Source: Streptomyces gelaticus
Lineage (GTDB): Bacteria > Actinomycetota > Actinomycetes > Streptomycetales > Streptomycetaceae
NCBI RefSeq assembly: GCF_014649535.1
Contig: NZ_BMTF01000005.1
Coordinates: forward strand, 316,488-380,487
Direction of reading: 5' to 3'
DNA length: 64,000 nucleotides
Shown one piece after another: positions 51,374 through 59,633 of this stretch (its first letter is position 1; every line of letters starts with the position of its first letter). A program made the translations under genes and the position numbers. The notes under the pieces were generated by a model. That model made no database searches and was not told the DNA's origin. It saw only the letters and a program-made list of their open reading frames with translations.

Positions 51374-52737
51374 GCCGGCGCGACCGCGAGTACGAGAACG
51401 GCCCTGATGAACGCGGACAGGGCCCTGATGAACGTGAACACGGCCCCGAACGTGAGCGTCGGATTGACCGGACTGGAAAAGGAATTGTGAACCACGGGCC
51501 GGAGAATGCCTCGCGGGTGGACCGGGACGCGGACGCGGCGGCCGTCGGCGCCGGGGCTGACGGGACTGACGGGATGGATGGGATCGACGGAGCTGACGGG
51601 GCTGCTGAATCTGCCGGGGCGGCCGAGACCGCTGAGCTCGGCAGTCTGAGCAGTCTCTTCGGCTCGGGTCCGGACGCGGTCCTACTCGGCGGCCCGGGAG
51701 CCGGTGACGGTGCGGACCTCGACGAGGTCGCGCTGCGCCGCATGCTGCGCGGTGCCGTCCAGCACATCGAGCCCAGCGACGGCACGCTCGCCCATCTGCA
51801 GCGCGCGGTTCCCGTCCGGCGCGCGAAGCGGCGGCAGGCCGTCGTCGGTCTGGCGGCTGCGGCGCTGCTCATCGGCACCGCGGTGCCGGCCTTCGTCCAT
51901 GTCGCGAACTCCGACGGTTCGAACGCCGCCAACCCCGAGATGGCCGGACACGGCGAGCAGGCGCAGGGCGGCAACGGCGCGGACACCGGCTCGCAGTCCG
52001 GCGGCAAGAACAGCGGCGGCGACGCCGACGGGCATACCGGCGGTGACCGGGACCGGCCCACGAGCTCGAGCAGCCCCTCCGACAGCCGTGGCCAGGGGGC
52101 CGACGGGCACCTGTCGGGCGGGGGCGCCGACACGACCGACCCTGCGACGGTCTCCATGCCGGCCTGCGACCCGCAGCAGCTCGGTGTCGCCTCGGCCGAG
52201 ACCGGTGCGCCCGGTGCCGACGGCACGGTCTACGGAACCTTCCGGATCGCCAATATCTCCGGCACGGAGTGCTCGGTGAGCGGCAGCGGCAGCGTGGGCT
52301 TCCAGGCGATCGGCGCGGCCGACCCGGCCAGGATCGCGGTCGTTCAGCACACCGCGGGTGACGCGGCGGCCGGACTGCCCGACCCTTCGCAGGAGCAGGG
52401 GACGGTGCTGCTGAAGCCGTCGATGGCGTACGAGGTGAAGTTCGCCTGGGTACCGAAGGACACGTGTCCGACCGTCGGAGGCTCGCCGAGCCCGACACCG
52501 ACCGACGACGCGGGCGGTGCGAGTGGCGCGGCGGCCGCCGGTACCGGTTCGGGGAGCGACGACGGCACGACGGGGACGGCCCTGCAGTTCGGCAGCGAGG
52601 ACGGCGGCGGGATGCAGGACGGCAGCGTCGCCGTGACGCACACGCCGGAAGCCGGGGCACCGGTGGCGGAGGCGAAGATCGCCAACGCCTGCTCGGGCAC
52701 GATCTACCGGACCGGGGTACTCGCTCCGGCGCCGTGA
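51370..52737 (+). CDS. Membrane-anchored putative anti-sigma/partner protein
   Basis: 455 aa. A long acidic, Asp/Gly-rich cytoplasmic region (1-150) includes DEVALRRMLRGAVQHIEPSDGTLAHLQRAVPVRRAKRR; one TM (QAVVGLAAAALLIGTAVPAFVHVA) follows; then a Ser/Gly/Asp-rich linker and an extracytoplasmic domain (260-455) with C-G-C spaced Cys (MPACDPQQL, GTECSVSG, DTCPTVGG, NACSGTIY) resembling DUF4232. Start overlaps the sigma stop (ATGA). No zinc anti-sigma motif is visible, so partner status rests on coupling and topology. Confidence 0.78.
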   Translation: MSRRDREYENGPDERGQGPDEREHGPERERRIDRTGKGIVNHGPENASRVDRDADAAAVGAGADGTDGMDGIDGADGAAESAGAAETAELGSLSSLFGSGPDAVLLGGPGAGDGADLDEVALRRMLRGAVQHIEPSDGTLAHLQRAVPVRRAKRRQAVVGLAAAALLIGTAVPAFVHVANSDGSNAANPEMAGHGEQAQGGNGADTGSQSGGKNSGGDADGHTGGDRDRPTSSSSPSDSRGQGADGHLSGGGADTTDPATVSMPACDPQQLGVASAETGAPGADGTVYGTFRIANISGTECSVSGSGSVGFQAIGAADPARIAVVQHTAGDAAAGLPDPSQEQGTVLLKPSMAYEVKFAWVPKDTCPTVGGSPSPTPTDDAGGASGAAAAGTGSGSDDGTTGTALQFGSEDGGGMQDGSVAVTHTPEAGAPVAEAKIANACSGTIYRTGVLAPAP

Positions 52738-52763
52738 CGCCGTGGCGCCGTGACGCCGTGGCG
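52732..52763 (+). repeat. 16-bp tandem duplication at the end of the sigma partner gene
   Basis: CCGTGACGCCGTGGCG occurs twice in a row, and the first copy includes the stop codon. Confidence 0.7.
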
Positions 52764-52834
52764 GTGTGGTGGCGTGACCGCGTGATGTCGGGGATGTCGT
52801 TCGGGGATGTCGTGACGACGTGCGACGCATGAGA

Positions 52835-52873
52835 CGAGGGGCCCGCCGTCGATGTCGACCGGCGGGCCCCTCG
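52835..52873. terminator. Bidirectional terminator
   Basis: CGAGGGGCCCGCCG / CGGCGGGCCCCTCG, 14-bp arms, with an inner TCGA-TG-TCGA pair. It lies between the sigma-partner gene and the convergent SURF1 gene. Confidence 0.85.
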
Positions 52874-52903
52874 CGTGTGTCTGCTTCTGCGTCTGTGCGC
52901 GTC

Positions 52904-53791
52904 TCAGGCTGCTCCGGTGCCCACGGCGTCCTTGCCGGACCCGGACTTGGACCCGGACCCGGACCCGGACTCCGCTTCCGAGGTGGCTTCCGTTTCCGGG
53001 ACGAGGCCCAGTTGCAGGTCGCGTGCCGCTTCGGCCTCGCGGCGGACCAGCCGGAACCACATGAACAGCACGAACCCGGCGAAGACGAACCACTCGCCGG
53101 TGTAGCCGAGGTTCTGGAAGGCCTTCAGGTCGAGCCCGGTGCCCTGCGCCATGGCAGCAGGTACGGGACGCAGCGCGTCGGCCGCCTTGTCCCCGGTCCC
53201 GGCTCCGGCCCGGGCTTCGGCGCCCGTGTCCTGGAGGGTCACCCATGCGTCGTAGACGTCGTACGGGACGAGGTTGACCAGGGACGCGGCGCTGATCATG
53301 CCCAGCTGGCCGTCGGGGAGCCCGCCCGCCGTGTCGACCCCCGGGGTGCCGGCGTTCTCGGAAGCCTGGAGGTCGCCGGTCACCGTGACCTCGCCGGTCG
53401 GTGCGGCGGGCACGGCGGTGCTGCCGGGCTTGCCGGGCAGCCAGCCACGCACCACCGGCAGTGCCTTGCCGCTGTCCGTACGGAGCATGTTCAGGACGTA
53501 GAAGCCGCTCCTGTCGTCCAACTTCCGTCCGGGCACCAGGAACTGGTCGGCGTACCGGCCGGTGGCGGTGGCGGGGCGGCCGGAGGTCACCTTGTCGACG
53601 GGTAGGAGCTCGTCGATCGGCTCGGCGGGCCTGGAGCCTGGGGCGGGCTGCTTCTCGGCGGCGTCGTGCGTCTGCACGCGGTCCTCGAAGCGGCCGAGCT
53701 GCCAGGTGCCCATGAACACGCAGAACGGGATGGCCAGCACGACGAAGAGGTTGATCCCCCACCATCGCGGGGTCAGCAGGAACCGGTACAC
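52904..53791 (-). CDS. SURF1-family cytochrome c oxidase assembly protein
   Basis: 295 aa with one TM at each end: PRWWGINLFVVLAIPFCVFMGTWQLGRFEDR and GYTGEWFVFAGFVLFMWFRLVRREAE. The extracytoplasmic core includes VTSGRPATATGRYADQFLVPGRKLDDRSGFYVLNMLRTDSGKALPVVRGWLPG, typical SURF1. Helps haem a insertion/assembly of cytochrome oxidase. A Gly/Ser-rich, charged C-terminal tail is encoded by a repetitive tract. GTG start with GGAGGGG. Confidence 0.9.
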   Translation of the reverse strand: MYRFLLTPRWWGINLFVVLAIPFCVFMGTWQLGRFEDRVQTHDAAEKQPAPGSRPAEPIDELLPVDKVTSGRPATATGRYADQFLVPGRKLDDRSGFYVLNMLRTDSGKALPVVRGWLPGKPGSTAVPAAPTGEVTVTGDLQASENAGTPGVDTAGGLPDGQLGMISAASLVNLVPYDVYDAWVTLQDTGAEARAGAGTGDKAADALRPVPAAMAQGTGLDLKAFQNLGYTGEWFVFAGFVLFMWFRLVRREAEAARDLQLGLVPETEATSEAESGSGSGSKSGSGKDAVGTGAA

Positions 53792-53923
53792 CCCTCCACG
53801 GTACGGTCCCCGCTCCGGTCGCCGGGAGCGGGGTGCCGACTGAGGGCCGTGTCCCGGGCCGCGCGCGGGAGGAGGGGACGGACGCCCGTCCCACCGGCCG
53901 TCACGCCCCGTCCCACCCGGCCG

Positions 53924-55798
53924 TCACGCGCCGGTCGGGCCCGGCTCCGGGGACAGGTGGCGTCGGGCGAAGTCCAGTTCCAGACGGACCTGCTTGATCC
54001 GCTCCTCCACGACGAGCGAACCGTGTCCCGCGTCGTACCGGTACACCTCGTGCACCGCGTCCCGGTCCTTCAGCCGGTCGACGTAGTTCTCCACCTGGCG
54101 GATCGGGCAGCGCGGGTCGTTGACGCCCGCCGAGATGTGGACCGGCGCCCGGACCGCGTCGACGTACGTCAGCGGGGACGACGCCTCGAAGCGCTCGGGA
54201 ACCTCCTCCGGCGTGCCGCCCAGCAGCGTGCGGTCCAGCGCTTTCAGGTCCTCCATCTCGTCGTGGTACGCCGTGACGTAGTCGGCTACCGGGACCGCCG
54301 CCAGGCCGAGGGCCCAATGCTCCGGCTGCGTACCGAGGCCGAGCAGGGTCAGATAGCCGCCCCAGGAGCCGCCGGCCAGGACCAGCTTCTCCGGGTCCGC
54401 GAGGCCGGACTTCACCGCCCACTCCCGCACCGCGGCGATGTCCTCCAGCTCGATCAGGCCGACCCGGTGCTTGAGCGCGTCCGTCCAGGCGCGGCCGTAT
54501 CCGGTGGAGCCGCGGTAGTTGACCCGGACGACCGCATAGCCGTGGTCGACCCAGGCGGCGGGGCCGGAGGCGAAGGCGTCGCTGTCGTGCCAGGTAGGGC
54601 CGCCGTGGATCTCGAAGACGGTGGGGAACGGCCCCTCGGCCGGCGCGGCGGGCCGCTGCACGAGCGCATGGACACGGCCCCCGGGCCCGTCCACCCACAC
54701 GTCCTCCACCGGCACGGACGCCGGGGCCTTCGCGCCGGGCGGATCGAGCACCACCGCACCCGAGGTGGACCGGATGACGGGCGGCTGCGCGGCCGAGGAC
54801 CACAGGTACTCCACCGTCCCGTCCGGCCGGGCCGTGGCACCCGACACCGAACCCGCAGGCGTCTCCACCCGGACGGGGGTGCCGCCCGCCTCCGGCTCGT
54901 ACCGCCAGAGGTCGCTGCGGGCCTCGAAGGCGTGCACGATCAGCAGCGCGGAGGCGTCCGGATACCACTCGGCGACCACGTCGCCGGGCAGATCGACCCC
55001 GAGGTCCGTCTCCTCGCCCGTCGTCGGATCCCAGATCATCGGCTCCCAGCGGCCCCGCCGCTGGTGCCCGACCAGGAGCCTTGTGTCCCCGGCGACGGGG
55101 GCGAAGCCCAGCACGGACAGGCCCAGCTCCTTCGTACCGCCCTCGGTGTCGTCCAGCTCGGCGACCGTCGTCCCGTCCGGGCGCACCACGCGCAGCGCGG
55201 AGTGCATGGCGTCGCCGTGCTCGGTGTGTTCCAGGGCGATCAGCGTCCCGTCGTGGCTGAGGTCGCCGACGCACGCCGACTCGCGGTGGCGGTAGATCTC
55301 CACGGGCTCCGTTCCGGGCCGTACGACATGGATCGTCGTCCCGTCCTCGTCGGTCGAGCGGCCGACCACCGCCGTGCCGTCCCGCCCGATGGCGAGCCCG
55401 GCCGGGTACGCGGGGCCCAGACCGGGCGTGGCCGGTTCGTCCACCGGGGCGGCCGGCTCGCCGTCCCCGCCGACATGGAACGGCTGGCGCATCCACACTC
55501 CGAACTCGTCGCCGTCGGTGTCGCTGAACCACCAGACCGACTCCCCGTCGGGTGTCAGCGCCCCGTCCGTCGTGCCGTTCGGCCGGTCGGTCACCTGGCG
55601 CTGCTGCCCGGTGGCGCGGTCCCATGCGTACAGCTCGTACGTCCCCGTCGCGTTGGAGACGAACAGCGCGCGGTCGGGTGCGTCCTCCGCCCAGTCGGGC
55701 AACGACATCCGTGGCGCCCGGAAGCGCTGCTCCCACTCCGGCGCCGCTGCGGGGGGCTGGGCGGAAGGGGTCGTCGTCGAGCCAGTGGTCTCAGTCAT
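53924..55798 (-). CDS. S9-family prolyl oligopeptidase (alpha/beta hydrolase with beta-propeller)
   Basis: 624 aa cytosolic protease: propeller about residues 35-370, then the hydrolase domain with FEIHGGPTWHDSDAF (oxyanion), VLAGGSWGGYLTLLGLGTQP (nucleophile Ser), SAGVNDPRCPIRQVENYV (Asp) and YDAGHGSLVVEERI (His). All triad residues present. ATG 55798 chosen; another ATG 9 bases upstream is in frame. It is divergent from the methyltransferase. Cleaves short peptides; physiological substrate unknown. Confidence 0.92.
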   Translation of the reverse strand: MTETTGSTTTPSAQPPAAAPEWEQRFRAPRMSLPDWAEDAPDRALFVSNATGTYELYAWDRATGQQRQVTDRPNGTTDGALTPDGESVWWFSDTDGDEFGVWMRQPFHVGGDGEPAAPVDEPATPGLGPAYPAGLAIGRDGTAVVGRSTDEDGTTIHVVRPGTEPVEIYRHRESACVGDLSHDGTLIALEHTEHGDAMHSALRVVRPDGTTVAELDDTEGGTKELGLSVLGFAPVAGDTRLLVGHQRRGRWEPMIWDPTTGEETDLGVDLPGDVVAEWYPDASALLIVHAFEARSDLWRYEPEAGGTPVRVETPAGSVSGATARPDGTVEYLWSSAAQPPVIRSTSGAVVLDPPGAKAPASVPVEDVWVDGPGGRVHALVQRPAAPAEGPFPTVFEIHGGPTWHDSDAFASGPAAWVDHGYAVVRVNYRGSTGYGRAWTDALKHRVGLIELEDIAAVREWAVKSGLADPEKLVLAGGSWGGYLTLLGLGTQPEHWALGLAAVPVADYVTAYHDEMEDLKALDRTLLGGTPEEVPERFEASSPLTYVDAVRAPVHISAGVNDPRCPIRQVENYVDRLKDRDAVHEVYRYDAGHGSLVVEERIKQVRLELDFARRHLSPEPGPTGA

Positions 55799-55868
55799 GT
55801 CCCCCATTCTGCGCCGGAACGCCGATAATTCGTTCGCTTCGTCCGCAGCCTGTGGATAACCTCCCGGC

Positions 55869-56705
55869 ATGCATGCATCGACCCCTGCCGACTGGCACGA
55901 GGCAAACCGTGCGCACTGGGACGAGCGGGTCCCCATCCACGCCAAGAGCGACTTCTACGACCTCGATTCCTTCCGCGCCGGAAAGGACGCCCTGCGCGAC
56001 TTCGAGCTCGCCGAGGTCGGGGACGTCACGGGAAAATCGTTGCTGCATCTGCAGTGCCACATCGGGGTCGACACCCTCTCCTGGGCCCGGCACGGCGCCG
56101 CACAGGTTGTCGGTCTGGACTTCTCCGAGCCGGCCGTCGAGACCGCGCGAGCCCTGGCCCGCGAGCTCGGGTTCGGCCAGGACCGGGCGGCGTTCGTCAC
56201 GGCCGACGTCCACGATGCCGCGGACGCCGTCCCCGACTCGTCGTACGACATCGTCTACACCGGCATCGGCGCGTTGAACTGGCTGCCCGACACCCGCCGT
56301 TGGGCCGAGACCGCCGCATCGCTCGTGGCACCCGGCGGTTTCCTCTATCTCGCGGAGTTCCACCCGATCACGGACTGCCTCGACGACGCCACCGGCGCGA
56401 AGGTCGAGTACGACTACTTCAGCCGCGACGCGTGGGTGGAAGAAACGCCCGGCACGTACGCGGACTTCGACGCGCCCACCCTCCACAACCGCAGCGTCGA
56501 ATGGCAGCACCCGATCGGCGAGGTGGTGTCGGCGCTGGCCGCCGCAGGGCTGCGGATCGAGTTCCTGCACGAGCACGACGCCTCGCTCTTCGCCCGTTTC
56601 TCGGATCTGGAACGACAGGACGACGGTTCCTACCGCTTCCCCGCCGACCGGCCGCGGATCCCGCTGATGTACTCCATCAAGGCGTCGAGGGCGGCCGATT
56701 CCTGA
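55869..56705 (+). CDS. Class I SAM-dependent methyltransferase
   Basis: 278 aa. Motif I LLHLQCHIGVDTLSWARHG, Asp loop VVGLDFSEPAVETARALA, motif YDIVYTGIGALNWLPDTRRWAE and post-II LVAPGGFLYLAEFHPITD. A methyltransferase_25/11-like fold; substrate unknown. Preceded by GGATAACC at about 55852, so it is probably leaderless or has a short leader. Confidence 0.85.
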   Translation: MHASTPADWHEANRAHWDERVPIHAKSDFYDLDSFRAGKDALRDFELAEVGDVTGKSLLHLQCHIGVDTLSWARHGAAQVVGLDFSEPAVETARALARELGFGQDRAAFVTADVHDAADAVPDSSYDIVYTGIGALNWLPDTRRWAETAASLVAPGGFLYLAEFHPITDCLDDATGAKVEYDYFSRDAWVEETPGTYADFDAPTLHNRSVEWQHPIGEVVSALAAAGLRIEFLHEHDASLFARFSDLERQDDGSYRFPADRPRIPLMYSIKASRAADS

Positions 56706-56746
56706 ACGAGGGCCGATTGTCAGTGGCGGGGTCCAGACTCGGACCC

Positions 56747-57136
56747 ATGACGACGACTGCCGATCTGCGCGCCGTGGTGGAGACGTACTGGAGCGCGGCC
56801 GACGCCCGCGACTGGGACGCCTTCGCCGCGACGCTGGCCGATGAGGTGTTGTACGACCTGCCGCAGACCCGCGAGCGCATTCGCGGCAAGGAGCGGTATC
56901 TGAGATTCAACCGGGAGTACCCGGGGGACTGGCGTGTCCGCGTCGAGCAGGTGGTGGCCGACGGCCAGGGCGGGCAGGCCGCCGTTCGTACGCGGTTCAC
57001 GGCCGGCGGCGAGGAGCTGCCCGCCATTCATTTCTTCGTGTTCGACGCGGCGGGGCGGATCACGGAGATCACCGACTTCTGGCCCGAGCCGTACGAGCCC
57101 CCGGCGGGCCGGGAGCATCTCGCCGAGCGGTACTGA
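56747..57136 (+). CDS. SnoaL/NTF2-like small protein
   Basis: 129 aa. LRAVVETYWSAADARDWDAFAATLADEVLYDLPQTRERIRGKERYLRFNREYPG and FFVFDAAGRITEITDFWPEPYEPPAGR fit the nuclear-transport-factor-2 fold. Usually a small-molecule-binding or isomerase-like protein. Starts 41 bases after the methyltransferase, probably co-transcribed. Confidence 0.8.
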   Translation: MTTTADLRAVVETYWSAADARDWDAFAATLADEVLYDLPQTRERIRGKERYLRFNREYPGDWRVRVEQVVADGQGGQAAVRTRFTAGGEELPAIHFFVFDAAGRITEITDFWPEPYEPPAGREHLAERY

Positions 57137-57286
57137 GCCCGGCGCACCGGCGGCCTTCCGCCGACTCCAACACCGACGCCGACTTTGAAGCCGCGGCCAC
57201 CGCCGTACTCGCCGCGATCACCGCCCTGGCCCTGCACCGGCCGGGGGCCGCGCCGTCTGCTCCCGTCGCCGGGCCGTGACAGCAGT

Positions 57287-57324
57287 GCGGCGGGCCGCCG
57301 GGAGAACCCCCGGCAGCCCGCCGC
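57287..57324 (-). terminator. Terminator after the lipase gene
   Basis: GCGGCGGGCCGCCGGG and CCCGGCAGCCCGCCGC pair over 16 bp with one wobble, 27 bases past the minus-strand stop at 57351. Confidence 0.75.
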
Positions 57325-57350
57325 GCTTCTGCACCTCCGTCGCCCGCGTC

Positions 57351-58157
57351 CTACGCGGCCGAGCGGAAGGCCGGAAGGTAACCACCGGACTGACCGGCGG
57401 CCTTGGGGTGGTACGAGTTGTAGATCGGCAACGACACGCTGTGGAGCCATGCGTCACCGGAGCACAGCTCGTGCCCGGTGAACTCGTCGACCACGCTGGA
57501 GAACGTGAACCCGGCATCGGCGGCCTGCTTGGCGATGACCCCGTTCAGCACGTCGGACGCATTGTTGATGGCCGACCGCTCCTTCTCCGAGAGCCCGGCG
57601 ATGCAGCTGCCGCTCAGCTGGTAGAAGCGCGGGTAGCCCAGCACCACGACTTGGGCCTGCGGGGCCCGCGACCGGATGGCGTCGTAGAGCGAACTCAGTC
57701 CGGACGGAAGCGAGTTCTGGATCTGCGAGACGGCCGAGCCGACGCTGCTGAGGCAGGTGGCCTCGCCGGACAGCACGCAGTCCTGCATGACATCGGCGAA
57801 CCCGACGTCGTTGCCGCCCGCGGTGACGCTGACCAGGCCGGTGGACGAGTTCAACGCCCCCAGCTGGGTCCCGGCCACCGAACTGGTCGTGGCACCCGAA
57901 CAGGCCACGAAGGCAAAGGAGGAGGGCGAGTTCGCAGCCGCCCAGAGGTAGGGGTAGGCCTTGGTGCTGCGGCGGCAGTCGCCGCTGTCGGAAAGATAGC
58001 TGCCCGCGCCGACACCGGAGGAGTACGAGTCGCCGAGGGCAACGTACCCGCCGGTGGCGGCCGAGGAGTTTGCCGAGGCCGGCTGGGCAACGCCCAGCGC
58101 GGCCACGGCGGCGAGGACCAGAGTGGATGCAGACGCCCAGAATCTCCGTACTGACAT
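57351..58157 (-). CDS. Secreted SGNH/GDSL lipase
   Basis: 268 aa. Signal peptide SVRRFWASASTLVLAAVAALGVAQPASA, then block I GDSYSSGVGAGSY with the nucleophile Ser, Cys pairs typical of Streptomyces SGNH lipases, block III TAGGNDVGF, and block V His in YNSYHPKAAGQ near the C-terminus. It closely resembles extracellular Streptomyces lipase/phospholipase enzymes. ATG 58157 is the only start that gives a full signal peptide. Confidence 0.93.
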   Translation of the reverse strand: MSVRRFWASASTLVLAAVAALGVAQPASANSSAATGGYVALGDSYSSGVGAGSYLSDSGDCRRSTKAYPYLWAAANSPSSFAFVACSGATTSSVAGTQLGALNSSTGLVSVTAGGNDVGFADVMQDCVLSGEATCLSSVGSAVSQIQNSLPSGLSSLYDAIRSRAPQAQVVVLGYPRFYQLSGSCIAGLSEKERSAINNASDVLNGVIAKQAADAGFTFSSVVDEFTGHELCSGDAWLHSVSLPIYNSYHPKAAGQSGGYLPAFRSAA

Positions 58158-58268
58158 GGCTGTCAGCCCTCCGAAGTGTGGGGGGTGGGTGGGGGGTTGA
58201 TGGAGCGCCATGTTTCTAGCAGCTGTCGGTACCGGCCGGTAATAGCTGCGGAAGAACTGGTCTGATAT

Positions 58269-58288
58269 GCCCGAATGATCGTTCGGGC
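58269..58288. promoter_or_regulatory. Inverted repeat upstream of the lipase gene
   Basis: GCCCGAA-TGATCG-TTCGGGC, 7-bp arms, lies 112 bases before the lipase start. Operator candidate; regulator unknown. Confidence 0.4.
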
Positions 58289-58538
58289 GTCATGGCTCCG
58301 CGCGTAGATAAACCTCCGGCCGCACCCTGAATAGGGGATATTTCGGCCAGAGTTCACGCGGCATCGCGCGGCTGTTCAACGGGCGCGCGGGCCTACGGGA
58401 TCCGGGGAGCGGACCGGCTCAGCACCCCGCTCGATGCCCCCTTGGGCGCCCCGCCCGGTGGTGCCCCTCGGCACATCTCACCCGGCTCCTCGGCATCCCG
58501 TCCAGCACCCCCTGAGTGGGTGTCCGCAACACAAAAAA
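58289..58538. other. Intergenic sequence without recognised genes
   Basis: Between the lipase promoter region and the terminator at 58539. No coding frame with a start and ribosome site is convincing. Confidence 0.4.
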
Positions 58539-58590
58539 ACCGCCCTCTGCGGCGGCTGTCCCCGAGGGGGTGCCGCCGCAGAGGGCGGTT
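58539..58590. terminator. Strong terminator with A-run
   Basis: ACCGCCCTCTGCGGCGG and CCGCCGCAGAGGGCGGT form a 17-bp perfect stem, preceded by AAAAAAA on the plus strand, i.e. a T-run for a minus-strand transcript. It terminates the small gene at 58617-58787. Confidence 0.88.
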
Positions 58591-58616
58591 GTCGTGGTTC
58601 TGAGTGGGTCAGAGGG

Positions 58617-58787
58617 TCAGTTGTGGCCGAACCTCCGCTGCTTCCGGTGGGAGACCTGTTCTGAGATCGAGCGCACCGTCTCCTGCTCGGTCGTCGGCCG
58701 CGTCCGCTCCTTCGCTTCCGGAGCGGCGCTGCGTTCGTGGCCGCCGGTGCGGGCGCCTCGGTTCTGCCGACTCTGCTTCTTGCCCAC
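58617..58787 (-). CDS. Small conserved basic protein, unknown function
   Basis: 56 aa beginning MGKKQSRQNRGARTGGHERS and ending QVSHRKQRRFGHN; highly charged and probably disordered. GTG 58787 with AGGAGG 7 bases upstream is a convincing start, and a strong terminator follows directly. Likely one of the small, widely kept Streptomyces ORFs. Confidence 0.7.
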   Translation of the reverse strand: MGKKQSRQNRGARTGGHERSAAPEAKERTRPTTEQETVRSISEQVSHRKQRRFGHN

Positions 58788-58914
58788 GATCGTGCCTCCT
58801 GTTGCGGATCTCGGACGATGGGCCATCACCAGACTCGCATGCGGGTGCGAAAGGTGCATTCCGGGTGCTGGGTGCCGGGTGCGACTCCCTCCGGGGTCCG
58901 GATCCGGTGGCAGA

Positions 58915-59541
58915 TCACTCGTACTGGCGGCACCGGCCGGGAAAGGCGGCCCGGACGCGCGCCGCGACGAGGTCGAGAGCGGCGCGGGAGGCATCGGCGT
59001 CGGGCTCGGAGCCGAGCTCCAGGGCCAGGCCTTCGGTCAGGCAGTGGAGTTCGAGGGAGGCGAGGGCCGGATCGGTGTCCGGCGGGACCTCGCCGCACTC
59101 CTGTCCGTTGTGGACGGCCGTGGCGAGCATCGAGCGGATGAGCCGGCCCGTCTCGGCATGGGCGCTCGCGAGCTCCGGATTGTCGATGGTGCGGCCCAGG
59201 AACGCCAGCACCACCCGATGTGCCGAGCGGCGACGCGGGTCCACCGGGAGCCACTCGGCGAGCCCTTCGGCGACCACGTCGCGAATCGGCAGCCGCTGAC
59301 GCGTCGCGCGCTCGCCGAGTGCCGAGACCCGGTCGAGGATCTTCCGTACGACGCGATCGTGGGTGAACAGCAGCATCTCGTCCTTGGTCGAGAAGTAGTG
59401 CTGCACGTGGCCGACGGAGACGCCCGCCGTGGCGGCGGTCCGGGCCACGGTCACCCGGTCGAGCCCCTGCTCGGTGATCAGCTCCTGTACGGCGTCGGCG
59501 ACCTGGACGCGCCTGGCTTGGTGATCGACGACCTTCGGCAT
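58915..59541 (-). CDS. TetR-family transcription regulator
   Basis: 208 aa. N-terminal HTH: RRVQVADAVQELITEQGLDRVTVARTAATAGVSVGHVQHYFSTKDEMLLF. C-terminal TetR_C domain helical. Divergent from a serine-hydrolase gene, with a perfect 8+2+8 operator between them, so it probably represses both. Confidence 0.9.
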   Translation of the reverse strand: MPKVVDHQARRVQVADAVQELITEQGLDRVTVARTAATAGVSVGHVQHYFSTKDEMLLFTHDRVVRKILDRVSALGERATRQRLPIRDVVAEGLAEWLPVDPRRRSAHRVVLAFLGRTIDNPELASAHAETGRLIRSMLATAVHNGQECGEVPPDTDPALASLELHCLTEGLALELGSEPDADASRAALDLVAARVRAAFPGRCRQYE

Positions 59542-59582
59542 GCCGCCAGGGTAACCGTCGACCGATCTCGCAGGAGGCTTAA

Positions 59583-59600
59583 ACAATATGCTCATATTGT
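59583..59600. promoter_or_regulatory. TetR operator between divergent genes
   Basis: ACAATATG-CT-CATATTGT is a perfect inverted repeat in an A/T-rich patch of the otherwise G/C-rich divergent region, ideal as the TetR operator. Confidence 0.75.
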
Positions 59601-59633
59601 AAAAACGGATGCGAACCGGGGGTGGCTGCGGAC

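Noticed and set aside
57140..57285. Coding-looking fragment ADFEAAATAVLAAITALALH after the SnoaL gene
   Set aside because: No start codon with a ribosome site and only about 40 codons; probably chance or a tiny remnant.
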